From Ruminococcaceae bacterium UBA3818 (lineage in GTDB: Bacteria > Bacillota > Clostridia > Oscillospirales > Ruminococcaceae), in NCBI GenBank assembly GCA_002369315.1, contig DFDW01000003.1:1-20430 (forward strand): a stretch of 20,430 bases of DNA. Reading direction: 5' to 3'. Under the pieces are notes generated by a model. It was not told the origin of the DNA. It was given only the letters and a program-made list of their open reading frames with translations, and did not search any database. Shown here piece by piece: positions 14,810-20,430 of this stretch. The number at the start of each line of letters is the position of its first letter. Positions within the stretch are counted from its first letter, which is position 1. The position numbers and the translations under genes are program-made.

Positions 14810-15742
14810 TTACTTGTCCAAATACTTCTGATATTCCGCTGTCACAAAGTCCTCATAAGCGGCTGCGATCTTGGCGATCCGCTTATGGACTGCGCTGGCG
14901 GTCTTGTAGCCAACCTTGTCTGCGATCTCCTGCTCGGTGTAGTCCTCCATTCGCAGCTTCAATATCTCCCGGTCTTTCTCTGTAATGGTACTTTCCGCAA
15001 AAGTAGCAATCTGCATTTCGGAAATGACGGAGTTCTCAAAATTGCTGCGGGGGTCTGCTACATCGAAAATGTCCCCATCCTCACTCTCCATCAGTTCATC
15101 CAGAGAGATCGGCTTGCCGGAACGGTTATGATGCCACTTCCGCATAAAGTCGGTCTTGACGGTGCTGCTTGTGATTTCGTAGTCCTCTACGGTGCGATTT
15201 TCCCATATCGCATCAATCACAGGCTGCCATTCCTGCTCTGCAATCACCATATCGGTGACATTGCCGATCAGATTGCTGAACTGCTGATAGGTCAGCCACG
15301 GCACGTCCACGCCCTGCGGGATATTGTAAAGGTTTTGGAATCCAAGCCCGCTCTGCTCAAACTTCATTCGGATGTATGGGATAATGCTGTACGACAAACG
15401 CCACAAAGGGAAATATCCTGCGTACTGCGTCCAGTTACCGGGGATGTCACGATAATTGCCCTTGCGGTCTTTTACTTGGAAAGACTGCCATGCGCTCCAT
15501 GCGTAGCAGTCCCACACTAGCAGCTTGAACATATCGTCACACACAATGTGGTCATACTTATCCGTCCGTAAAACCTCGTAGGGACAGCGGGGCAGATCGT
15601 AGGCTGGTTTCCATTTTTCTGCAAGCTCCCTTGGCAAGCTGTAAAACAGGGTCAGCCATGATTTATCGCCGTTCTGCGGTATCTCGATGATCTCACCGGG
15701 CAATACCACAATGAAACCTTTCGGGCTTTTCCGTTTTTCCAT
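14810..15742 (-). CDS. Element-encoded sigma-70-like protein
   Basis: 310 residues from the ATG at 15742 (GGAGG 8 nt upstream; a TTG at 15757 overlaps that SD and is rejected). The C-terminus (about 245-305) is a sigma region 4-like helix-turn-helix: ITEKDREILKLRMEDYTEQEIADKVGYKTASAVHKRIAKI. The N-terminal 180 residues are rich in Trp/Tyr and Pro (KSWLTLFYSLPRELAEKWKPAYDLPRC) and match no domain I know, apart from similar proteins in clostridial integrative elements. It probably regulates element genes; direct RNA polymerase binding is not shown since no clear region 2 is seen. It is the only mobile-element gene here that appears intact. Confidence 0.8.
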   Translation of the reverse strand: MEKRKSPKGFIVVLPGEIIEIPQNGDKSWLTLFYSLPRELAEKWKPAYDLPRCPYEVLRTDKYDHIVCDDMFKLLVWDCYAWSAWQSFQVKDRKGNYRDIPGNWTQYAGYFPLWRLSYSIIPYIRMKFEQSGLGFQNLYNIPQGVDVPWLTYQQFSNLIGNVTDMVIAEQEWQPVIDAIWENRTVEDYEITSSTVKTDFMRKWHHNRSGKPISLDELMESEDGDIFDVADPRSNFENSVISEMQIATFAESTITEKDREILKLRMEDYTEQEIADKVGYKTASAVHKRIAKIAAAYEDFVTAEYQKYLDK

Positions 15743-15830
15743 AAGCGTCACCTCCAATCGTTTTGAAATAGCCCTCTACTATATATGGCATGAGAAAGGC
15801 TGAATTGTTCCAATGTTTCCAAAATTTTTT

Positions 15831-15851
15831 GAGATTTTTTGAAAAAATCTC
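15831..15851. other. 21-bp perfect palindrome upstream of the sigma-like gene
   Basis: GAGATTTTTT, one central base, AAAAAATCTC. It lies about 90 bp upstream of the sigma-like start with no T-run in either direction, so it looks more like a protein-binding site or a weak stem than a terminator. The stretch 15743-15930 contains no gene that I can support. Confidence 0.5.
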
Positions 15852-15930
15852 GGAATGGAAATAATAGAAAAGATATGAGTTAATTTTACTCGAAAAATGT
15901 GAATAAATCTATTGCTTCCACGCATGGGCA

Positions 15931-15970
15931 AAAAAATAACGGGTACTCGGCTTTCACCGAATACCCGTTA
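15931..15970 (-). terminator. Intrinsic terminator upstream of the sigma-like gene
   Basis: A 14-bp stem with one mismatch (15937-15950 with 15957-15970, loop CTTTCA) followed on the minus strand by TTTTTT. It would stop transcripts entering the element from the host side (the CD1247-like gene direction). Confidence 0.88.
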
Positions 15971-16019
15971 TCTCGTTTACCAACCCCGTCTGACAGATGC
16001 CATAATCGTAATTTCTGGA

Positions 16020-16061
16020 ATTACTTTCTTATGAGCGCCCGTGTAACGTGCGGGGCTTTTT
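16020..16061 (-). repeat. Right imperfect terminal inverted repeat of the element
   Basis: Reading inward (minus strand) AAAAAGCCCCGC (16061-16050), 19 nt, AAGAAAGTAAT (16030-16020): the same blocks as at 5636-5676, inverted. The outward (plus) strand forms a weak hairpin (16038-16043 with 16049-16054) followed by CTTTTT, mirroring the outward terminator at the other end. It ends 15 bp from the stop of the CD1247-like host gene. Confidence 0.65.
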
Positions 16062-16075
16062 CTTTTCAGTGTTGT

Positions 16076-16528
16076 TTATTCATGATCGCAGCAGTCGTCA
16101 CAGCCACAGTCGTCGCAGTCGTCACACTCAAAGTCGAACTCCAGTTTCTCATGGCAATTCGGGCAATTGATGAAGCCTTCGTCCAGCATTTCCTCATTGA
16201 CATAAATGCTGTCGCCGCAAGCCGGACAAGTTACCTCGTACAGCTCGTCGTCATCGCACTCTTCATCCTCACAGCCGCAATCGCAGCCACACTCATCGTC
16301 GCATTCGTCGCCGTAGAATTCCTCTTCCAGCGCACCCAGGTCCTCATCGATCTCATCCAAGCCATCAGACAGCTCAGCAACATCGTCTTCCAAATCGGTT
16401 ACGGTCAAAGAGATATCGTCCAAAACGTCGATGATCGCTTTGAAAACCCTGCCCTCTTTGCTTGTTTCGTCTATCCCAAGGCCTTCGCTCAAGCCTCTGA
16501 GGTATGCAACCTTTTCAAGAATCGTCAT
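16076..16528 (-). CDS. CD1247-like acidic zinc-ribbon protein
   Basis: 150 residues, start with AAGGAGG 8 nt upstream. The N-terminal part (1-60), MTILEKVAYLRGLSEGLGID followed by ETSKEGRVFKAIIDVLDDIS, matches the conserved CD1247 N-terminal domain of Clostridia. A short coiled coil and an Asp/Cys-rich linker (DDECGCDCGCEDEECDDDE) follow, then a zinc ribbon with CPACG and CPNCH (about 100-122) and a second Cys/Asp-rich tail with CDDCDDCGCDDCC. The Cys-rich segments suggest metal binding. The family has no established function but is a regular neighbour of efp. The element end lies just past its stop and leaves it intact. Confidence 0.88.
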   Translation of the reverse strand: MTILEKVAYLRGLSEGLGIDETSKEGRVFKAIIDVLDDISLTVTDLEDDVAELSDGLDEIDEDLGALEEEFYGDECDDECGCDCGCEDEECDDDELYEVTCPACGDSIYVNEEMLDEGFINCPNCHEKLEFDFECDDCDDCGCDDCCDHE

Positions 16529-16556
16529 CAGTAAATCCTCCTTATAATTGAAATAG

Positions 16557-16578
16557 AAAAATAGCCGCTGCTATTTTT
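16557..16578 (-). terminator. Terminator after efp
   Basis: Nine-bp stem AAAAATAGC / GCTATTTTT with a 4-nt loop, giving a T-run on the minus strand; it separates efp from the CD1247-like gene. The symmetry could also work on the plus strand. Confidence 0.6.
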
Positions 16579-16639
16579 ATCAGTTGGCGCCGGAAATGTA
16601 CCCGGCTCGCCAGGCCATGCTGCCTGACAAATGATCCCA

Positions 16640-17197
16640 TTAAGCACGCTCCATATACTCGCCGGTTCTGGTGTCAACGCGGATCATGTCGCCTTCCTCA
16701 ATGAACAGCGGAACGTTGATCTGCGCGCCGGTTTCCAGCGTAGCGGGTTTGGTGGTGTTAGTCGCCGTATTGCCTTTGAATCCAGGATCCGTCTGGGTGA
16801 CCTGCAGCTCCATAAAGAAAGGCGGCTCCACACCAAAAATAGACCCTTTGTAAGACAGGACTTTTACATCGGTATTTTCTTTGACAAATTTAAAATTGTC
16901 GCCGAGGATGCTTGCGTTGATCGGGATGTTTTCGTAGGTCTCATTGTCCATAAAGTAATACAGATCTCCGTCATTGTACAGATACTGCATATCTTTGCGC
17001 TCTACGTATGCGGTCGGGAATTTGTCAGTGGGGCTGAACGTTTTTTCAACAACAGCGCCGGTGATCACATTGCGGATTTTAGTGCGGACAAACGCCGCGC
17101 CCTTTCCGGGTTTTACATGCTGGAACTCGATGATCTGAACGACGTTTCCGTCCATCTCAAAAGTCACGCCATTTCTGAAATCTCCTGCAGATACCAT
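16640..17197 (-). CDS. efp: Translation elongation factor P
   Basis: EF-P binds between the P and E sites and relieves ribosome stalling at polyproline. It has the usual 185 residues and three beta-barrel domains: KOW-like (1-65), central (66-128, YVERKDMQYLYNDGDLYYFMD) and C-terminal (129-185, ending GDMIRVDTRTGEYMERA). The tip loop reads VKPGKGAAFVR; Lys32 is the residue at the modification position, of the PGKG type used by Bacillus-like EF-P with 5-aminopentanol or left unmodified. Start with GGAGG 8 nt upstream; it has its own promoter 60-90 nt upstream. Confidence 0.97.
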   Translation of the reverse strand: MVSAGDFRNGVTFEMDGNVVQIIEFQHVKPGKGAAFVRTKIRNVITGAVVEKTFSPTDKFPTAYVERKDMQYLYNDGDLYYFMDNETYENIPINASILGDNFKFVKENTDVKVLSYKGSIFGVEPPFFMELQVTQTDPGFKGNTATNTTKPATLETGAQINVPLFIEEGDMIRVDTRTGEYMERA

Positions 17198-17256
17198 ATA
17201 TTATACCTCCATCGCCATACTCATAATCGAATATTGAGCGCATTTTTAACATTATA

Positions 17257-17285
17257 ATTCTATATTATATTTCCACCTTTTGCAA
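17257..17285 (-). promoter_or_regulatory. Candidate promoter of efp
   Basis: TTGCAA (17280-17285), 17 nt, TAGAAT (17257-17262) on the minus strand, in the 103-nt gap between aroQ and efp. A TATAAT is also present nearby, so the exact -10 is uncertain. Confidence 0.5.
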
Positions 17286-17300
17286 GGGATTCTGCAAAAA

Positions 17301-17738
17301 TTATGCAAGGATTTTTTTAAAAGCGTCCACAGCGAGCAAATAACTGTGTTTTCCGAAGCCCGCAATCGACCCGGCGCAGACCGGTGCGATCACCGAAAGA
17401 TGACGGAAATCGCTTCTTGCCTGGATATTGGAGAAGTGAACCTCGATACAGGGAATCTTCACCGCTGCAATCGCATCGTGAATCGCGTAGCTGTAATGGG
17501 TATAGGCGCCGGCGTTCAGGATAATTCCGTCGAATCGGCCCATTGCCCCGTGCAGCCAGTCGATAATCTGCCCTTCGTGGTTGGACTGGCAGATCTCGCA
17601 GCCAAAGCCCTCTTTTTCACAGTATGCCCGGATTTCCTCGTTAATCTGCTCCAACGATTCCGATCCATAAACGCCAGGCTCCCGGATTCCGGTCAGATTG
17701 ATGTTCGGTCCGTGAATGACCAACAGTTGCTTTTTCAT
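17301..17738 (-). CDS. aroQ: Type II 3-dehydroquinate dehydratase
   Basis: Third step of the shikimate pathway: 3-dehydroquinate to 3-dehydroshikimate, in the cytoplasm as a dodecamer. The 145 residues have the family length and motifs: HGPNINLTGIRE (9-20), catalytic Tyr24 in the flexible lid, NHEG (53-56), NAGAYTHYS (75-83), catalytic His101 in EVHFSN and Arg112. The ATG overlaps the stop of the preceding TIM-barrel gene by 4 nt, so the two are coupled. In many Clostridia aroQ, a Xaa-Pro peptidase and efp are neighbours; the peptidase gene is missing here. Confidence 0.97.
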   Translation of the reverse strand: MKKQLLVIHGPNINLTGIREPGVYGSESLEQINEEIRAYCEKEGFGCEICQSNHEGQIIDWLHGAMGRFDGIILNAGAYTHYSYAIHDAIAAVKIPCIEVHFSNIQARSDFRHLSVIAPVCAGSIAGFGKHSYLLAVDAFKKILA

Positions 17739-18613
17739 TTTTCTTCCTCTCCTGTCTGCTTCTGTATGCTCTCATAATACCGCCGAATCGCCAGCGCATC
17801 CTCCGCCTGCGTTCCCGCGGATTCGCAGATGACCGTTGGGCTGCAGTTTTTTCGGACGATCCACTCGGCCAAAGGCTCAAAATCCGGGCCAAAAACCGTA
17901 TCCGCAAAGGTCAGATGCCGTTTTTCCCCGCCTTTTTCCGTGTACTCGATTTTGGAAAAATGGGAATGGAAACAGCGCATCCGATTTTCTCCCAGAGCAT
18001 TTTCCATCACTTCAAAAACCTTTTTGAAATCCGCCGATGTTTTCAGGCTGCCCAGCGTTCGGGCGTTGAGATGTCCAAAATCGATACAGGGCAAAAATCG
18101 CTCATCCACCTGGCACAGCGCCATAACCTCTTCCAAATCGCCCAACTGATTGATTTTCCCCATTGTTTCCGGGCAGATATGCACATGGCCCAAGCCATTT
18201 TGATCCAGCACTGCCGCCGCCCGTTTCAACGTATCTTTGGCTAGTTCCAAGGCCTGCTGCCGTGTCATTTTTGAGCAGGACCCCGAATGTACGACGATCC
18301 GGTCCGCCCCCATCGCGTCCGCAGCGGCAGCGCTTTGCAGAATATATTCAATACTTTTATCTCGTTTTTCCTGTTCCAAACTGGAAAGTGAGATAAAATA
18401 AGGGGCATGCAGAGAAAGCGCAATTCCTTTTTCCCGGGATAGGATTCCCAGTTCTTTCGCCGCCTCCTGGCTGATACGAACGCCGCGCCCACACTGATAT
18501 TCAAAAGCGTTCAGGCCCATTTTTTCCAAATATTCCGGCATTTGGGCGGTTTTTCGATACCCCATGGCATGAAAGCTGTCCGCGCTGCCCGCAGGGCCAA
18601 ATCTTGCGCTCAA
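17735..18613 (-). CDS. Endonuclease IV-like TIM-barrel protein
   Basis: 292 residues of the AP endonuclease family 2/xylose isomerase-like barrel superfamily. It begins with TTG (18613), with GGAGG 8 nt upstream and overlapping the previous stop as TTGA. Metal-ligand positions typical of endonuclease IV are present: LHAPYF (His69), VVHSGS (His109), CPETMG (Glu145), IDFGHLNA (Asp179, His182), CFHSHFS (His216) and CESAG (Glu261). This is close to Nfo in layout, so AP endonuclease activity is possible. A sugar-phosphate isomerase/epimerase cannot be excluded by eye. Sits between a YqeG-type phosphatase and aroQ in one transcription unit. Confidence 0.85.
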   Translation of the reverse strand: MSARFGPAGSADSFHAMGYRKTAQMPEYLEKMGLNAFEYQCGRGVRISQEAAKELGILSREKGIALSLHAPYFISLSSLEQEKRDKSIEYILQSAAAADAMGADRIVVHSGSCSKMTRQQALELAKDTLKRAAAVLDQNGLGHVHICPETMGKINQLGDLEEVMALCQVDERFLPCIDFGHLNARTLGSLKTSADFKKVFEVMENALGENRMRCFHSHFSKIEYTEKGGEKRHLTFADTVFGPDFEPLAEWIVRKNCSPTVICESAGTQAEDALAIRRYYESIQKQTGEEEK

Positions 18614-19119
18614 AGTTCCCGCCTCCTTTGTTTTTTCCAGTATCGCCTTAAAATCCCTTTTTCCAAAAAACGTTTCAGGCGAAACCGAAAAAACGGTTCC
18701 ATTTGGAACGGTTCCACCAGAATGGACGGCATCCCCGCCAAATTGGCCCCCAGGACATCCGTGAAAATCTGGTCTCCCACGACCGCCGTTTGCCGCGGAG
18801 AAAGGCCCATGGCGGACGCAGCACGCCGGTATCCGCCCGGAAGCGGCTTTTTGGCGTCCGCCTCAAACGCAAGGCCCAGCTTTTGGGCAAAGGGAGCAAC
18901 ACGCGGCGGATGGTTGTTGGACAGAAGAATCAGGCGGATATCCGCTGCCCGCATTTGATCCAGCCATTGAAGGATTCTGCTGTCCGGCACCGGGTGGTCG
19001 TGCGTCGTCAGGGTATTGTCGATATCCAGGATCAACCCCTCTACACCCATCTTCCGCAGGCCATCAGCCGTGATATCATAGGCTTTCGGCACCGCCGTCG
19101 TTGGAAAAAGCAAAGCCAT
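18610..19119 (-). CDS. YqeG-family HAD phosphatase
   Basis: 169 residues from the ATG at 19119, with GAGG 6 nt upstream; a GTG at 19131 overlaps the SD and is rejected. HAD class IIIA features: LDIDNTL (31-37, nucleophile Asp32, acid/base Asp34), LLSNN, the Lys of DAKKPLPGGY and GDQIFTDVLGAN. The basic tail (FRFRLKRFLEKGILRRYWKK) is typical. The YqeG group is related to mitochondrial PGP phosphatases; the substrate in bacteria is not settled. First gene of the coupled yqeG-nfo-like-aroQ run. Confidence 0.92.
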   Translation of the reverse strand: MALLFPTTAVPKAYDITADGLRKMGVEGLILDIDNTLTTHDHPVPDSRILQWLDQMRAADIRLILLSNNHPPRVAPFAQKLGLAFEADAKKPLPGGYRRAASAMGLSPRQTAVVGDQIFTDVLGANLAGMPSILVEPFQMEPFFRFRLKRFLEKGILRRYWKKQRRREL

Positions 19120-19137
19120 AACAATCCTCACTTTGAT

Positions 19138-19166
19138 AAAGAAAAAGCGAGCAAACGCTCGCTTTT
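19138..19166 (-). terminator. Terminator after rpsU
   Basis: Ten-bp stem AAAAGCGAGC / GCTCGCTTTT with a 4-nt loop (19143-19166), followed by Ts on the minus strand, 8 nt past the rpsU stop. The arms make it usable in both directions. Confidence 0.88.
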
Positions 19167-19173
19167 CTTTTCA

Positions 19174-19350
19174 TTATTTGAATTTGCGCTTACGAGCAGC
19201 CTCAGATTTTTTCTTGCGCTTTACGGAAGGCTTTTCATAATGCTCTCTCTTCCGTACTTCAGCAAGAACGCCTGATTTCGCGCAGGATCTCTTAAAGCGT
19301 CTTAACGCGCTGTCAAGAGATTCATTCTCTTTGATACGAATTTCTGCCAT
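19174..19350 (-). CDS. rpsU: 30S ribosomal protein S21
   Basis: 58 residues, too short for many ORF filters: MAEIRIKENESLDSALRRFK, then RSCAKSGVLAEVRKREHYEK, then PSVKRKKKSEAARKRKFK. This is the usual length and sequence of S21, a basic helical protein near the anti-SD of 16S rRNA, with a role in mRNA selection. AGGAGG lies 9 nt upstream. Separate transcription unit with two promoter matches and its own terminator. Confidence 0.97.
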   Translation of the reverse strand: MAEIRIKENESLDSALRRFKRSCAKSGVLAEVRKREHYEKPSVKRKKKSEAARKRKFK

Positions 19351-19378
19351 CTCTAAATCCCTCCTTCACCACAGGGCA

Positions 19379-19422
19379 GGAGTAATCTACCAAATTCTCA
19401 GGCAAAGCCTGCTGCTTACTCC
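19379..19422 (-). promoter_or_regulatory. Structured 5' leader of rpsU
   Basis: In the 5' UTR, GGAGTAA (19422-19416) can pair with TTACTCC (19385-19379), enclosing an inner CAGGC-TTT-GCCTG hairpin (19411-19399). The strand containing ACTCCT could instead pair with the rpsU SD (AGGAGG, 19365-19359), which makes two alternative folds. No known leader family recognised. Confidence 0.45.
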
Positions 19423-19493
19423 CCATCTATTGATCTATAAAACCAGCTGTTGTTTGCAAGCAGCCGAATTTGGCACCAAAAGCCACAAGAAAA

Positions 19494-19523
19494 ATTATAC
19501 TATGCCCAGGTCCACTCTGTCAA
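19494..19523 (-). promoter_or_regulatory. Proximal promoter of rpsU
   Basis: TTGACA (19518-19523), 18 nt, TATAAT (19494-19499): consensus in both hexamers, giving a leader of about 140 nt. Confidence 0.85.
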
Positions 19524-19566
19524 GAGAGGACCGCTTGCAACTTTCAAAAAAGAAAAGTACTTAATC

Positions 19567-19595
19567 AGTATACCCTAAACAGAGAAAAAGTGCAA
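19567..19595 (-). promoter_or_regulatory. Distal candidate promoter of rpsU
   Basis: TTGCAC (19590-19595), 17 nt, TATACT (19567-19572) on the minus strand, 14 nt after the leuS stop. A second promoter in tandem with the proximal one. Confidence 0.6.
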
Positions 19596-19608
19596 GCAAA
19601 ATATTGCA

Positions 19609-20430
19609 TTATTTTACAACCAGATTGACCAGTTTTCCCGGGACATAGATTTCTTTTACAATGGTCTTTCCGTCGATCAGTGCGGCAACCGCAGGATCCG
19701 CTTTCGCCGCAGCCAGTACAGCCTCTTTGCTGCTGTCCGCCGGCAGATGCAGCCGCGCTTTAATCTTACCAGCCAGCTGAACGACGATCTCCACTGTTGC
19801 TTCCACGCATTTTTCCGGATCAAAGCCAACCCATTTCTGCTGGTTGAGCATACCGCCGAAGCCCTGCTGTTCCCAAATTTCCTCCGTCATATGCGGCGCA
19901 AACGGATTGAGCAGGATCAGCAGCGCCTTGTATTCCGCATGGTTCACGCTTCCGGTATCCGCAATATCATTCAACAGAGCCATCATCGCCGCGATTGCCG
20001 TATTGAATTTGAGCTGCTCGATGTCCTCAGTTACTTTTTTGATCGTTTTGTTCATGGAGATCTCCAGTTCCGGACGATAAGACTCCCCTTCGATCAAATG
20101 CTCCTGCAGATTCCAAACCCGATCCAAAAACCGTTTGCAGCCTTTGATAGAAGAAGAACTCCAGGGCGCGCTCTTTTCAAAATCGCCGATGAACATTTCG
20201 TACAGGCGCATGGTGTCAGCCCCGTATTCTTTTACAATATCGTCGGGATTGACCACGTTTCCACGGGATTTACTCATCTTTTCGCCGTTCTCGCCCAGGA
20301 TCATACCATGGCTGGTGCGTTTTGCATAAGGCTCCGGCGTAGAAACAACGCCGATATCATACAAAAACTTATGCCAGAACCGGGAATACAGCAAATGCAG
20401 GGTCGTATGTTCCATACCGCCGTTGTACCA
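19609..20430 (-). CDS. leuS: Leucyl-tRNA synthetase (C-terminal part, runs off the window)
   Basis: Class I aminoacyl-tRNA synthetase charging tRNA-Leu. The last 273 residues are present: WYNGGMEHTTLHLLYSRFWH, the KMSKSRGNVVNPDDIVKEYGADTMRLYEMF catalytic loop, the anticodon-binding helical domain with PFAPHMTEEIWEQQG, and the small C-terminal domain ending EIYVPGKLVNLVVK. No disruption is seen. No strong terminator follows; two rpsU promoters begin within 15-90 nt. Confidence 0.97.
   Translation of the reverse strand, partial: WYNGGMEHTTLHLLYSRFWHKFLYDIGVVSTPEPYAKRTSHGMILGENGEKMSKSRGNVVNPDDIVKEYGADTMRLYEMFIGDFEKSAPWSSSSIKGCKRFLDRVWNLQEHLIEGESYRPELEISMNKTIKKVTEDIEQLKFNTAIAAMMALLNDIADTGSVNHAEYKALLILLNPFAPHMTEEIWEQQGFGGMLNQQKWVGFDPEKCVEATVEIVVQLAGKIKARLHLPADSSKEAVLAAAKADPAVAALIDGKTIVKEIYVPGKLVNLVVK

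Larger units (their letters stand above)
5636..16061. mobile_element. Degenerate integrated element carrying a B12-riboswitch transport operon
   Basis: About 10.4 kb bounded by imperfect inverted repeats. It contains, in transcription order (minus), a sigma-like gene, excisionase-like, accessory and relaxase-tail remnants, a six-gene cargo operon, and a large serine recombinase remnant next to the left end. Both flanks are host genes (CD1247-like/efp/aroQ and apbE/rnf). The recombinase, excisionase-like gene, accessory gene and relaxase are all broken, so the element is probably immobile unless helped in trans. Boundaries are inferred from the repeats; no target duplication was found, as expected for serine recombinases. 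Confidence 0.7.

Noticed and set aside
14349..14831. Plus-strand open frame of 160 codons
   Set aside because: Runs opposite the excisionase-like remnant and the terminator after the sigma-like gene; no independent support.
16076..16330. Possible repeat array because of many GACGA/TCGTC units
   Set aside because: These are Asp/Cys-rich codons of the CD1247-like protein, irregular in spacing, not a CRISPR or satellite repeat.
18542..19275. Plus-strand frames opposite the YqeG-type and rpsU genes
   Set aside because: Shadows of recognised minus-strand genes; one runs straight through rpsU and its terminator.

Overview
The window looks like a chromosomal segment of an anaerobic, gut-type member of Clostridia (Bacillota). 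This rests on a clostridial Rnf cluster with its own ApbE and Gx-type transporter, a CD1247-like zinc-ribbon protein beside efp, and consensus promoters and Shine-Dalgarno sites. I cannot name the genus. Every gene I support is on the minus strand, so transcription runs from high to low coordinates. No tRNA, rRNA or CRISPR array was seen.

Right host block (16076-20430): the C-terminal end of leuS, rpsU behind two promoters with a foldable leader, a YqeG-type HAD phosphatase, an endonuclease IV-like TIM-barrel protein, aroQ, efp and a CD1247-like protein. Left host block (1-5368): apbE, a Gx transporter, rnfC, rnfD, rnfG and the start of rnfE. This is an operon for a flavinylated ion-translocating ferredoxin:NAD+ oxidoreductase together with the enzyme that attaches its FMN.

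Between them, about 5636-16061, lies what I read as a degenerate integrated element of about 10.4 kb. Its ends carry an imperfect inverted repeat of about 42 bp: two identical blocks of 12 and 11 bp at almost the same spacing, each containing an outward-facing hairpin and T-run. Its mobility genes are decayed: a serine recombinase without its catalytic N-terminus and with an amber stop, an excisionase-like gene with a TGA, a frameshifted accessory gene, and an XRE regulator fused in frame to a relaxase-like tail. Only a sigma-like gene is intact.

The cargo is a fully open six-gene operon (7386-13004) behind a consensus promoter and an evident cobalamin riboswitch with a terminator. It encodes a lipoprotein-anchored CbiK-type cobaltochelatase, a small lipoprotein, a membrane-anchored beta-rich surface protein, and a complete FecBCD/BtuFCD-type ABC importer whose ATPase has an extra C-terminal domain. 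My interpretation is a vitamin B12-repressed, extracytoplasmic system for capturing a tetrapyrrole or cobalt, in which a chelatase works outside the membrane beside an importer. It is the most interesting part of the window. The cargo has stayed open while the mobility genes decayed, which suggests it is useful to the host.
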